Assembly: GCA_900313845.1 (NCBI GenBank)
Contig: OMTC01000013.1
Coordinates: 1-13,334 of the forward strand
Direction: 5' to 3'
Source of the DNA: an uncultured Prevotellaceae bacterium
Lineage (GTDB): Bacteria; Bacteroidota; Bacteroidia; Bacteroidales; Bacteroidaceae
Length of the DNA: 13,334 nucleotides
The translations under genes and the position numbers were made by a program. Under the pieces are notes generated by a model. That model was not told where the DNA came from and searched no databases. It saw only the letters and a program-made list of their open reading frames with translations. How positions within the stretch are numbered: position 1 is the first letter of the stretch; every line of letters starts with the position of its first letter. Below are positions 1-8,342 of this stretch, one piece after another.

Positions 1-1
1 T

Positions 2-880
2 GCCTTCTCCCATATCTCTCCACTTGCCAACGATGCCATCGCCATCTACAACTTGGGAAATGTGGGATGGAACCTGCATCCAGGGAAAGTGGGCATCGCA
101 CTGAAACCAATCCAAAAGGGAAAGGTGACAGATGCCGCATCCACCCTCCTACTCCATCAATACGACCACGTTTTTGCCCTTGAGGAAATCGACGACACCA
201 CTTACACCGACACCCTCCAAATCTCCATACCAACAAATCTTGCTGCAGGCGATTATCGCATCTGTCCTGTCTATGAAGAAAATGGATCGTTCCATGAGGC
301 ACGCACCCAAGTGGGAACGCCCAACTATGTGCTCTGCCATGTAGATGCCAACGGAAGTCATCAGCTCTCCGTCCCAGCACATGAAACAGCCCTTCTCGAA
401 GTGAGCGACGTCATCTTCCCCGACTCCCTCATTCGCCGTCAGCGTCCTCGTTTCTCCTTCCGCGTCCACAACAACGGTGCAGAATACTCGGGCAGACTCT
501 TCTTCGTACTCTCACCCGTTGCCTCGCCAACCACCAACATCTATTTCAATGAGGAAGGCCTATCCATCGCTGGCGGTGAAACTCAGCAATTGGATTTCAA
601 GATGACGAGCCTCGATGGAGTGCCTGTGGGAAAATACTATTTCAGCATCTTCTCCGACATCGACCTCTTCACCGACTCCATCAATCTGGTATATGCCGAT
701 ACCACCCACGTCGTCACGGTCCTTCCTTCCAACTATCTCGACATCACAGACATCCACGCAAACGATTCATCCCTTTCCGCTTCCCATTCCCTACTCTACG
801 ACCTATCTGGCCGTCGCATCTCCGAAGCACAACTGCCAAAAGGAATTTATATCATCGATAGGAAAAAAATTAGAAAATAA
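2..880 (+). CDS. C-terminal part of a secreted surface protein with a T9SS-type tail (5' end outside window)
   Basis: The frame is open from the left edge (reading AFSHISPLANDAIAIYN...) to the stop at 880, giving 292 visible residues. A TTG at 53 lies inside this frame and is not a real start. The visible part looks like two beta-rich, Ig-like segments. The first (about residues 12-105) runs through GNVGWNLHPGKVGIALKPI to AGDYRICPVYEENGSFHE. The second (about 120-240) contains RRQRPRFSFRVHNNGAEYSG and PVGKYYFSIFSDIDLF. The last 35 residues (LLYDLSGRRIS...LPKGIYIIDRKKIRK) have the short T9SS-associated form common in Prevotella, so outer-membrane secretion is inferred. Similar segments follow the catalytic domain in C10 (streptopain-like) peptidases of this group, but no catalytic domain is visible, so the enzyme class stays open. 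It converges on the FMN-binding gene. Confidence 0.75.
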   Translation, partial: AFSHISPLANDAIAIYNLGNVGWNLHPGKVGIALKPIQKGKVTDAASTLLLHQYDHVFALEEIDDTTYTDTLQISIPTNLAAGDYRICPVYEENGSFHEARTQVGTPNYVLCHVDANGSHQLSVPAHETALLEVSDVIFPDSLIRRQRPRFSFRVHNNGAEYSGRLFFVLSPVASPTTNIYFNEEGLSIAGGETQQLDFKMTSLDGVPVGKYYFSIFSDIDLFTDSINLVYADTTHVVTVLPSNYLDITDIHANDSSLSASHSLLYDLSGRRISEAQLPKGIYIIDRKKIRK

Positions 881-921
881 TGATATAAAAACAACTTGGG
901 ATAAATAACAATAGTTGTCTA

Positions 922-1031
922 AGGAAAGAAATTAGAATAATTAGAATAATTTTATCAGAAATAAGATGTTTTTGTTTTAAACAACACCAAATTTTTGGAG
1001 TAATTATTCTAATTATTCTAATTTCTTTCCT
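922..1031. repeat. 30-bp perfect inverted repeat between convergent genes
   Basis: The arms 922-951 and 1002-1031 are perfect reverse complements and enclose a 50-bp AT-rich loop. Each arm holds two copies of the 9-bp word ATTAGAATA (or its complement). An outer 9-bp pair, ATAAATAAC at 901-909 and GTTATTTAT at 1046-1054, extends the symmetry to the FMN-gene stop. It lies between two converging genes, so a bidirectional terminator is the simplest reading, but neither side has a clear T-tract after the stem. A small MITE-like element is an alternative. No obvious target-site duplication flanks it. Confidence 0.8.
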
Positions 1032-1046
1032 AAATATATTTCCAAG

Positions 1047-1496
1047 TTATTTATTCTTCAAATAGTAATTCAGACCAGCATTGATATTGGCAATCAATGC
1101 ATTAGAAGTGAAAGTGGCACCAGTAACAGCATCAGCCTGAGCAGCCGTTGCTTTCTTCACCTTCAAACCAATAAACTTCTCAATAATGCCCTTCGAAGCC
1201 ATTGCCACGTACTTCGGACCCTCGTTATTCTTCAGCACCTCAATCTTTTCCACCTTGTCCTTCTTGATGGTGATTTCCACAGGAACCAAGTCCTTATAGC
1301 CCTTCACATCTTTGCAAAGACCAGAGGTGTTAATGAGATAACTGCCATCACTATTCTTTGTGAGGATAGGAGCATCCGTAGGAATCACGTATGCCGCAGG
1401 ACGCTGACGACGAGGAGTGCCACGCTGAGCTGCCTCCTGTGCCAACATATTCTCCGATGCCATAGCTAATGTAAGCACCAGCATCCATTTCATCAT
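1047..1496 (-). CDS. Exported FMN-binding domain protein (NqrC/RnfG-like flavin attachment motif)
   Basis: The product has 149 residues from the ATG at 1496. A TTG nine bases upstream is in frame but less likely as the start. Residues 1-19 form a signal peptide (MMKWMLVLTLAMASENMLA, cut near LA-QE), so the protein should act outside the cytoplasm. The rest fits one FMN_bind domain. DAVTGAT at 122-128 matches the Dxx(S/T)GAT signal used by the flavin transferase ApbE, which would attach FMN through a phosphoester to Thr128. The family (NqrC, RnfG, fumarate-reductase-like proteins) passes electrons across or outside the membrane. This one is a stand-alone domain with no Nqr, Rnf or reductase neighbours, so its partner is unknown. 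A basic stretch TPRRQRP lies just after the signal. It is separated from prs by a long hairpin. Confidence 0.85.
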   Translation of the reverse strand: MMKWMLVLTLAMASENMLAQEAAQRGTPRRQRPAAYVIPTDAPILTKNSDGSYLINTSGLCKDVKGYKDLVPVEITIKKDKVEKIEVLKNNEGPKYVAMASKGIIEKFIGLKVKKATAAQADAVTGATFTSNALIANINAGLNYYLKNK

Positions 1497-1506
1497 AATT
1501 TTCAAA

Positions 1507-1560
1507 ATTAAAAAGTAAAAATTAAAAAGTAAAAGAACAATATTAAATTAAAAAGTAAAA
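1507..1560. repeat. Three copies of a 14-bp AT-rich word upstream of the FMN-binding gene
   Basis: The word ATTAAAAAGTAAAA occurs at 1507-1520, 1521-1534 (directly in tandem) and 1547-1560. The third copy is also the core of the left arm of the hairpin at 1542-1619, so all three could compete for the same right arm. No promoter of the TAnnTTTG type is convincing here: the only match, TAATTTTG, ends 8 bases before the ATG and would leave no leader. Confidence 0.75.
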
Positions 1561-1619
1561 ACTAAAAGTTCAAAGAATTTTCTCATTTTTAATTTTTAGT
1601 TTTTACTTTTTAATTTAAT
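1542..1619 (-). terminator. Long hairpin directly downstream of prs (probable terminator)
   Basis: The arms 1542-1567 and 1594-1619 are 26-bp perfect reverse complements. The stem can grow inward by three more pairs (one G-U) to leave a 20-base loop at 1571-1590. The stem begins only two bases after the prs stop codon and is almost entirely A-U, with runs of T on both strands. A role in ending the prs transcript and insulating the FMN-binding gene is inferred. Confidence 0.6.
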
Positions 1620-1621
1620 CG

Positions 1622-2560
1622 CTAGAAGTCGAATGCCTCGCTCACGGATGCATTTTCCACGTTGCAGCGGATGGCACGCGCGAACATCTCAGCCACCGAA
1701 ATCTGCTTCACCTTCGCACATTTCTGCGTGTAAGGAATCGAATCTGTGAAGATGATTTCCTCCAGCGAGCTCTGTTGCACACGGTCGCTGGCAGGGTCGC
1801 TCATGATGCAGTGGCTCGCAATGGCACGAACAGAAGTTGCACCCGCTTTCTTCATCGCATCGGCAGCCGTCGTGATGGTACCCGCCGTGTCCACGATGTC
1901 ATCCACCAGCACCACGTTCTTGTCCTTCACGTCACCGATGATCGTGATGCTGCTCACCACGTTGGCACGCGCCCTCACCTTGTTGCAGAGCACCAGGTCG
2001 CAGTTGAATTTCTTCGCAAAATGAGCTGCACGCTTCGAACCGCCCACGTCAGGAGTCGCGATACAAAGATTCTCAAGGTTCAGACTGCGGATGTACTCCT
2101 CCTGCACGAGAGACCCATAGAGATGGTCAACAGGCACGTCAAAGAAACCCTGAATCTGGTCGGCATGGAGGTCCATCGTCATCAGTCGGTCGATGCCCGC
2201 CACCGAAAGCATGTCGGCAACCAACTTCGCACCGATGGAGACACGAGGCTTGTCCTTGCGGTCCTGACGCGCCCACCCGAAATAAGGAATCACCGCGATA
2301 ATCTGACTGGCAGAAGCACGCTTCGCCGCGTCGATCATCAGCAGCAGCTCCATCAGGTTGTCGCTCTTTGGGAAGGTCGATTGAACGAGAAAGACATCGT
2401 TTCCACGAATGGATTCTTCAAAACTAACTGCAAACTCACCGTCGGCAAAATGCGTAATGATCATATTGCCCAGAGGGCATCCGAGATGGTGGCAGATACG
2501 TTCCGCCAAATATCTCGAATTAGTGCCCGAAAACACCTTGAAAGGTCTTGATTCGCTCAT
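1622..2560 (-). CDS. prs: Ribose-phosphate pyrophosphokinase (PRPP synthetase)
   Basis: This cytoplasmic enzyme makes 5-phosphoribosyl 1-diphosphate from ribose 5-phosphate and ATP, the precursor for purines, pyrimidines, NAD, histidine and tryptophan. The start is the ATG at 2560 (MSESRPFKVFSGTNSRYLAE), giving 312 residues, the usual family length. Landmarks are the N-terminal SGTNSRYLA, HFADGEF at 37-43, the ATP-site flexible loop ARQDRKDKPRVS at 97-108, DLHADQIQGFF at 130-140, and the PRPP-binding loop VLVDDIVDTAGT at 217-228. The usual KRR of the regulatory loop reads NKVRARAN here, as expected for Bacteroidota. It has its own promoter just upstream and a hairpin just downstream, so it is probably transcribed alone. 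All key motifs are intact. Confidence 0.97.
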   Translation of the reverse strand: MSESRPFKVFSGTNSRYLAERICHHLGCPLGNMIITHFADGEFAVSFEESIRGNDVFLVQSTFPKSDNLMELLLMIDAAKRASASQIIAVIPYFGWARQDRKDKPRVSIGAKLVADMLSVAGIDRLMTMDLHADQIQGFFDVPVDHLYGSLVQEEYIRSLNLENLCIATPDVGGSKRAAHFAKKFNCDLVLCNKVRARANVVSSITIIGDVKDKNVVLVDDIVDTAGTITTAADAMKKAGATSVRAIASHCIMSDPASDRVQQSSLEEIIFTDSIPYTQKCAKVKQISVAEMFARAIRCNVENASVSEAFDF

Positions 2561-2589
2561 TGTTAAAGGAGATAATTCAAAAATCACTG

Positions 2590-2621
2590 CAAAGTTAGTG
2601 CAAGTCGAGCGAAAAAGCAAA
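2590..2621 (-). promoter_or_regulatory. Bacteroidota-type promoter for prs
   Basis: Read on the minus strand, a -33 TTTG (2618-2621) and a -7 TAACTTTG (2590-2597) are separated by 20 bp, matching the TTTG / TAnnTTTG consensus of the Bacteroidota primary sigma factor. Transcription should begin near 2583, giving a leader of roughly 25 bases before the ATG at 2560. This also supports 2560 as the start, because a longer upstream frame would begin inside or before the promoter. Confidence 0.75.
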
Positions 2622-2734
2622 TTTATTTGCATTTTTCCGAGACGCCGCCTAAGTTCCCCCCCTCCCCTTGTCAAACAGTTGGGAAGAGAGGTCCTCCTTG
2701 ATGATGTCAGTGTTAGCTTCTTGCGGTAGCACCC

Positions 2735-5700
2735 TTATCTGAGTACCTTCATGCTGAAGCTCTTACCCGTTTGGGATTTCAGCTTCAGAAGATAAACACC
2801 CTTGGAGAGCGCCGTCTGGCGGAGTGCCGCTTTCACCTTGCCCATTGGTGAATAGTAGGAGCAAAGGAGTTCGCCATTGAGGGTGAAGACCTGTACTTCG
2901 ACTTGCTCGTCCTCAGCCATCTGTGGCGCTTGGATGCCCGTTCCGAGATTCTGCACGGATGCAATCTTCAGGATGCCCTGATCGATGAGACTCGTGTCCC
3001 ACACGATGCTGTAGATGTTGTCATCTTTCTTGCATTCATGGATTTCAGGCAGTTCGAACGATGGTGTGCCTAAGAAGCGGTTGACTTGGGTCCAGAGACG
3101 GAATTCATCGCCTTCGGTTGGCTGGTAGGATGCATAGAGATAAGGAGCGATGGTGCCGTTGATGGTAAGTGCGTTGATGTTGCTGATGCTGGAACCGCTG
3201 GCAACGTCTTCCTTGGTGTTGGCGGAGCGCAGACCGAGCAAGAGTCGCGAGGTGGCTGCCATCGTGAGGTTCTTGCCTCCGAAGTCGATGGTGCCCGTAT
3301 AGGCTGTGGCGGTGCTGCCTGCCTGCAATTCACCGAGGATATTGTAGGACGAGTTGGTGAGCGGCATGTTGGTCTTGGTGACGCCACTGAGTCGTGCTCC
3401 TTCAGCCACGGTGAGGGCTCCCTTTCCGAGGAGCGAACCCGAATTGAAATGAAGCTCACCTTCGTTGATTTTCACCGTTCCCGTGTTGTCCCAAACGCCT
3501 GAGGTGATCATCTTGCATGTGCCAACCTTCTCGAAATTCGCCTTGTTGGAGCCGCCAGCGTCGGTGATTCGTCCTGCAAAGGAGAAGCCGCCCAATGCAT
3601 CGCTGCTGTTACCCACCTGCCAGGTGTTGCTACCACTGACGGCAGAGGAATTCTGGAAATTGGCGATAGGGTGAGCGAGGTCGCCACCTCCTGTGAGTTT
3701 TCCGATGCGGAAGACACGGCAGACGTTGGTGACGGTGGAACCCGCAGCCACGTCGAGTGTGCCGTTAGGCAATCCTGTGGATGCGTCGAGAGGTAGCCAG
3801 ATGCTGGTGTTGTGCTTGATGGTTCCCGTGAATTCCGACCAGTTGCCGGTGATGCGCACACGGCTGACGGTGTTGCGAGGAACGATGGTGAGTGTGCCTT
3901 CGCCTGTCAACTTATTGGCGTATGCCGTGTAGTAGGTGTTGGTGAGTTGCCAAGTGCCCGACTTGCCCTTTGGCACATGGATGGCGTGGGACGTTGCCTG
4001 TGCGTCGTCCCAGAGGGTTCCTGCCTGGAACTCCACTGTGGCAGCTGGATTGCCTGCCTGTGCAGCCACGGCACCAGCCGCGATGACGAGACGGGTGAGG
4101 CTCGTGTTGGCAGTCCTCGTGAAGAGACTTCCTGCACCCTTCTTGGTGAGCAGGGTGCCACTGATGGCTTTCTGTTGGACGAAATCGGACGAGCAGTTGA
4201 TGACACCGCCTTCATCGCCTATCATGCGAATTGGCGAACCGTTGGTGACAGCTGCTGTGGATTGGAGCACAGCTCCGTTCTCCATGGTGAACTTAGCTGG
4301 GGAAGTGGTGACAGCACCGAGATTGCCGGTGGCGGTGATGTCGTTGGAGAGTGCGTTGACCTTCACCGTTCCTCCCTTGAGGAAGTTTCCACCTGTGTAG
4401 GAGTTCTTGGTGAGAATGGTGAGTGCGCCTGCACCTTTCTTCACGAGTGCTCCACTGGTGATGGAGCCTGTGCCTTGGAAGGTGTAGGACTTGGAGGCAT
4501 CGACAAGGATGCTGTCTGGTGCCACATCGCCATCGATGTTGACAGAGTACTTGATGGCATTGTCGTTGAATGCCACGACGTCGCCCATGGCGAACACGGT
4601 TGGCGTTTCATCGACAGGAATGATGAAATTCTCTGCCTCGGCAAAATTCCAGACATTGCTGTATTCGCCTGTCCATTCCACGAGGGTGGCACTGCGAGTG
4701 CCGCCGAGGGTGAGGATGAGCTTTCCATCTTCGAAGCGGAGGCTTGGCTTGAAGGATGCAATGGCATCGCCTTCAATCTTGATGTCGTTGACATCGCCCA
4801 CGAAGGATTCGGCTTCCATGATGACGTAGTCGCCTGCCTGAATGTTCTTGCCACGCAGTTCGATAACTGGCTGCACGTACTCAGGTCCGTACTTGGTCCA
4901 TGCGGTGCCCGTCTTGCACTCGATGCTGATGGTTTTTGCCTTGATGCAGTCGTTGGAGGAGGTGGCATCGATGTCGATGATGACACGGGAACCGAAACCG
5001 AGGTCGAGTCCTTCAGCCAAGTGAATGGTGCCGATGGCGGATTCGCCACCAGGACGAATGATGGAAGCGTACTCGGCACGTAGGCTCTTGAACTCTCCAC
5101 TGGAATTGAGTTCGGCAAAGCGACTCAGACGGAGGTCGGACTGGCGCATGGTGCCATCGAAATTGAGCACACCTGCCCAGATGGTGGTTTCGCCCGTATG
5201 GGTGAAGTCGGCTTTTGGCAGATTGAGGATGCCGTCGCCCTGTTTCACGATTCGTGCCTCTCCCGTGATGCCTCCACCCTTGACGTTGCAGCTGTAGGTG
5301 GTGTATTTAATGGCGGCAGTCTTGGATGTGTATTCACTGCTTGCCGTGCCTTGTACCCACGTAGGGACGTTGAAGGTGAGGATATAAGGAGCTGCTCCCT
5401 CCTCGATGCTGACGGTGCTGTTACCCGTTTCGCACACGATGACGTGTTCTCCATTGAGCGCACTGCTGATGGTGCCGCCATTCTCCACTTGCTTGCGGTT
5501 GGTCATGATGAGTGGTGGTGGCGCAACGGTGATGTTTTCCATCTCACCCAAATAATAGCTGGTGTGAGGCGGCTGGTTGTAGCCACACATCTGCCACACC
5601 ATAGAGTTGCGATACTGATGGTCGTGCCAGAGGGTGTAGATGCGATATTGCGTAGGTGTAGGTGTGGAATAGATGCGGATGCGGTTGTTGGCAGTGCGCA

Positions 5701-7372
5701 TGATGATTTCCTCGCGCCAGTCGCCCAGAATGTCGCCTTGATAGCAAGGGGTGCCTTTCGTGTCGTTGTTGGTGAGGGAACCTGCACAAGTGTAGATAGG
5801 TGTCCAACTACCATATTTCGCCACGCATCCCTCCGTGTTCTTTCCGTTGATATAGTTGAAGGTTTCGGAACAAAGATCGCCATCCCAATAGATGCGGAAG
5901 TTGGTGTTCACACCAGTGGCGGTGAGTCCGTCAACAGGGTCGTTATATACCAAACTGATGGCACCTTCGCGTGCCGAGCATGCGAGTCCTCCAGGGAAGT
6001 CGTTGCAGAAATTGCCTGCCATAGCACGACCATCGTCGTTGCCTGCATTGTAACGGTGGTAGATTAAGCTGGTGGTGGCATCACGATAGTTGTTGCCAGG
6101 CTGGTCCTCGTTGCAGGCATAGATTTCCTGTCCGTGGATATATGGGTTGAAGTCGCTGCAATGCTGGGAGTCGCCATGTCCGAAACCTGTTGTGGAAAGT
6201 CCTTTTCCGTTGTCGTCGATGACCATCGAACCAAACACGATTTCGTCGCGTCCGTCCCAATCCACATCGGCAATGCCGTAGTTGTGGTAGCCCTGACCTT
6301 TCCACGGGCCATTGGAATTGTTGTACCAACGCCAACGTTCCACCAACTTGTGGGTAGCTGGGTCCACATCGTAGGCAATCATCTTGTGGCGGGTGTAGAT
6401 GCCACGTGCAAGGAAGATGCTTGGCTTGCGCCCATCGAGGTATGGAGCTCCGAAGAAATACTTGCTGGAACGATGTCCGTAGCCGTCGCCCCAAGCAGCG
6501 TTGAGGTCGTTTTCACCACTTTCCAATCGCAGCAATGGATAGGTGATACACTGATATGGCTTTCCTGTTTCGCCATTCATATAGACCAGGTACTCAGCAC
6601 CGTCGTGCATGAACCAGTTGGTGCCGCCACCTGTAGCGGCACGGTAGTTGAGACTGGCATTACCAACGGTGAAAACGGTGCCATCGGCTTGATGGATGGT
6701 GGTGCCGTCGGCAGCGCGAATCACCACTTCGGCTTTGCCATCGCCATCCCAGTCGTAGCCCACGATATTGATTTCGTTGTTCTGGAAATCGCCCATGTTA
6801 GGACCGCAATTGATCCACCATAGTACGGTGCCATCGAGCTTCAGACACTCCAGAAGGGTGTATTCATGAGTGACCTTCCCATTGACGGTCGGTCCATTCT
6901 TGGGATAGCTCTGTGCCATTTCACTCTGATTGTCGTACTTCAAGAGGATTTCCAATTCTCCATCTCCATCCACATCGGCACAACATGCATCGTTGGGCAC
7001 GTAGGTGCTCAAGAGGGATGCATCATGCTTGGGATTGATTTCCATGTAGCTGGTTGACCAAGGTTTCACAGCAACACACTGCTCCTGCTCCACCCCACGC
7101 ACCACTGCAGACACGGAGTAGCTGTTGCTCACGGTGCCACTCACATCCGTGTAATTAGAAACTTCGAGCGGAGTGTTGGTGATTTTGACTCCGTTACGAT
7201 ATACATTGTAGGTTACATCATAGTATTCCTCACCCAGTATTCGCCATGAAAGAAATACTCCCTTCGATACTTTCTGCGCCACCAATCCACGATCCAACTT
7301 ATCTACAATTCTTTGAGAAAAGCCCCATTGGGCGATAGCTAATAACAATAGCAACAGTACGGTTTTTTTCAT
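2735..7372 (-). CDS. Giant rhamnogalacturonan lyase (PL11) with beta-helical repeats and T9SS C-terminal tail
   Basis: The product has 1545 residues. Residues 1-19 are a signal peptide (cut near FSQ-R). Residues 20-105 form a fibronectin-like start and about 110-620 a PL11 beta-propeller, the family that cleaves the rhamnogalacturonan I backbone of pectin by beta-elimination. Propeller signs are the acidic calcium-loop motifs DVDGDGE (133-139), DWDGDGKAE (207-215), DVDWDGRDE (369-377) and DILGDWREE (547-555), plus WHDHQYRN and GYNQPPH near the end. About 640-1410 is a long repeat region with lines such as KKGAGALTILTKNSYTGGNF (978-997), which resemble autotransporter-associated (PATR) beta-strand repeats. 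Residues 1490-1545 are a type A T9SS tail ending SFSMKVLR. Typical PL11 enzymes have about 600 residues. It starts 42 bp after rluA ends, with no canonical promoter between. Surface display is inferred. Confidence 0.9.
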   Translation of the reverse strand: MKKTVLLLLLLAIAQWGFSQRIVDKLDRGLVAQKVSKGVFLSWRILGEEYYDVTYNVYRNGVKITNTPLEVSNYTDVSGTVSNSYSVSAVVRGVEQEQCVAVKPWSTSYMEINPKHDASLLSTYVPNDACCADVDGDGELEILLKYDNQSEMAQSYPKNGPTVNGKVTHEYTLLECLKLDGTVLWWINCGPNMGDFQNNEINIVGYDWDGDGKAEVVIRAADGTTIHQADGTVFTVGNASLNYRAATGGGTNWFMHDGAEYLVYMNGETGKPYQCITYPLLRLESGENDLNAAWGDGYGHRSSKYFFGAPYLDGRKPSIFLARGIYTRHKMIAYDVDPATHKLVERWRWYNNSNGPWKGQGYHNYGIADVDWDGRDEIVFGSMVIDDNGKGLSTTGFGHGDSQHCSDFNPYIHGQEIYACNEDQPGNNYRDATTSLIYHRYNAGNDDGRAMAGNFCNDFPGGLACSAREGAISLVYNDPVDGLTATGVNTNFRIYWDGDLCSETFNYINGKNTEGCVAKYGSWTPIYTCAGSLTNNDTKGTPCYQGDILGDWREEIIMRTANNRIRIYSTPTPTQYRIYTLWHDHQYRNSMVWQMCGYNQPPHTSYYLGEMENITVAPPPLIMTNRKQVENGGTISSALNGEHVIVCETGNSTVSIEEGAAPYILTFNVPTWVQGTASSEYTSKTAAIKYTTYSCNVKGGGITGEARIVKQGDGILNLPKADFTHTGETTIWAGVLNFDGTMRQSDLRLSRFAELNSSGEFKSLRAEYASIIRPGGESAIGTIHLAEGLDLGFGSRVIIDIDATSSNDCIKAKTISIECKTGTAWTKYGPEYVQPVIELRGKNIQAGDYVIMEAESFVGDVNDIKIEGDAIASFKPSLRFEDGKLILTLGGTRSATLVEWTGEYSNVWNFAEAENFIIPVDETPTVFAMGDVVAFNDNAIKYSVNIDGDVAPDSILVDASKSYTFQGTGSITSGALVKKGAGALTILTKNSYTGGNFLKGGTVKVNALSNDITATGNLGAVTTSPAKFTMENGAVLQSTAAVTNGSPIRMIGDEGGVINCSSDFVQQKAISGTLLTKKGAGSLFTRTANTSLTRLVIAAGAVAAQAGNPAATVEFQAGTLWDDAQATSHAIHVPKGKSGTWQLTNTYYTAYANKLTGEGTLTIVPRNTVSRVRITGNWSEFTGTIKHNTSIWLPLDASTGLPNGTLDVAAGSTVTNVCRVFRIGKLTGGGDLAHPIANFQNSSAVSGSNTWQVGNSSDALGGFSFAGRITDAGGSNKANFEKVGTCKMITSGVWDNTGTVKINEGELHFNSGSLLGKGALTVAEGARLSGVTKTNMPLTNSSYNILGELQAGSTATAYTGTIDFGGKNLTMAATSRLLLGLRSANTKEDVASGSSISNINALTINGTIAPYLYASYQPTEGDEFRLWTQVNRFLGTPSFELPEIHECKKDDNIYSIVWDTSLIDQGILKIASVQNLGTGIQAPQMAEDEQVEVQVFTLNGELLCSYYSPMGKVKAALRQTALSKGVYLLKLKSQTGKSFSMKVLR

Positions 7373-7414
7373 AACTCTATAATAATATTAGGTGTATTTT
7401 TTCTTATAGAAGCT

Positions 7415-8323
7415 CTATTCTTTCAGCAATCCCTGGAAAGCGGAAGGGATAGGTGTTTCGAAGGAGAGCAATTCGTGGGTGATGGGATGGAAGAACTCGA
7501 TGCGGAAAGCATGGAGGCAGACTCGACCGATAGGGTCAACGTCGGAACCATACTTCAAATCGCCCACCACGGGGTGCTGGAGGTCCTGCATGTGGACACG
7601 AATCTGATTCTTGCGTCCCGTTTCCAATTTCAGTTCCACCAGAGAATAATCGGCACTGCGCTTGAGGGTGCGATAGTGGGTGATGGCATATTTGCCACCG
7701 TTATCGTAGTTGGTGGAATAAGTGATAAACATCTTGTTGTCGGTCAACCACGATTCCACCGTTCCACTATCCTTCTCCATCTGTCCCTGCACCACAGCAA
7801 CGTAGCGACGGTCCTTCACGATGTCGTGCCAATGGTCGGTAAACATCTGCTGCACATCGCGACGCTTGGCAAAGATGAGCAAACCCGAAGTGACACGGTC
7901 GAGACGATGGACGGTGTGCACACTGATGGACTTACTTTTCCGCTTTACGTACTCATCAAGTATCCGTTTCACAGAATTCTCCTTGTGACCTGGCATCGTG
8001 TTGGTTATGATACCTTCTTTCTTTTCTATCACAAGCAGGAAGGCATCCTCATAGAGTATCTTCACGAACTTGTTTTTGAACACATGGAGATTTCCTTTCT
8101 TGGCAATCTGGACGAGCTGTCCAGGCTGCAAAGGAGCATTGAACTGGGAGGTGATCACCTTATCCACATACACCATCTTCTGGCTCAACAGTTGCTTTGC
8201 CTTGGTGCGGGTATTGCCTGGCACATAGGTCATCAGAAACTGTAAGAGTTCGCATGGCTCCTTCACCACGTAATCGGTGTATTGGTTCGCCAGTTTTTTA
8301 TTGTAATAATCTTGAGAAGACAT
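7415..8323 (-). CDS. RluA-family RNA pseudouridine synthase
   Basis: The product has 302 residues from the ATG at 8323. It converts uridine to pseudouridine in structured RNA. An S4-like RNA-binding region covers about 25-75 (LLQFLMTYVPGNTRTKAKQL through LQPGQLVQI). The catalytic domain follows, with the family signature VHRLDRVTSGLLIFAK at 138-153; Asp142 is the expected catalytic aspartate. TGRKNQIRVHMQ and HPVVGDLKYG further on are the usual substrate-binding motifs. The family includes enzymes for 23S rRNA (RluC, RluD) and for tRNA or mixed targets (RluA); the sequence alone does not settle which, so no symbol is given. It lies 83 bp downstream of rlmD, another 23S rRNA modifying gene, so co-expression is plausible although a hairpin lies between them. 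Confidence 0.93.
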   Translation of the reverse strand: MSSQDYYNKKLANQYTDYVVKEPCELLQFLMTYVPGNTRTKAKQLLSQKMVYVDKVITSQFNAPLQPGQLVQIAKKGNLHVFKNKFVKILYEDAFLLVIEKKEGIITNTMPGHKENSVKRILDEYVKRKSKSISVHTVHRLDRVTSGLLIFAKRRDVQQMFTDHWHDIVKDRRYVAVVQGQMEKDSGTVESWLTDNKMFITYSTNYDNGGKYAITHYRTLKRSADYSLVELKLETGRKNQIRVHMQDLQHPVVGDLKYGSDVDPIGRVCLHAFRIEFFHPITHELLSFETPIPSAFQGLLKE

Positions 8324-8342
8324 GTTTTTTAAATTTATAATG

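Noticed and set aside
1497..1505. TTG start for the FMN-binding gene
   Set aside because: An ATG three codons later gives a normal signal peptide; the extra residues add nothing recognisable.
1775..2551. Plus-strand open frame (258 codons) opposite prs
   Set aside because: It is rich in His and Arg as expected from antisense of a conserved gene, with no recognisable motif.
2641..2665. C-rich run before prs as another CCTCCC-type boundary element
   Set aside because: It has a run of C and CTCCCC but no matching GGGGAG arm, so no hairpin is formed and the likeness is too weak.
2561..2674. N-terminal extension of prs (38 extra residues)
   Set aside because: The extension is unlike the family, crosses the predicted promoter and start site, and the ATG at 2560 gives the normal length.
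3812..5083. Long plus-strand open frame (423 codons) inside the PL11 gene
   Set aside because: It is the antisense of a clearly coding gene, has low-complexity composition and no recognisable domain. The same holds for 5198-6067.
7373..7414. Promoter for the PL11 gene
   Set aside because: No TTTG or TAnnTTTG pair is seen in the 42-bp gap; expression may come from upstream or from a different sigma factor.
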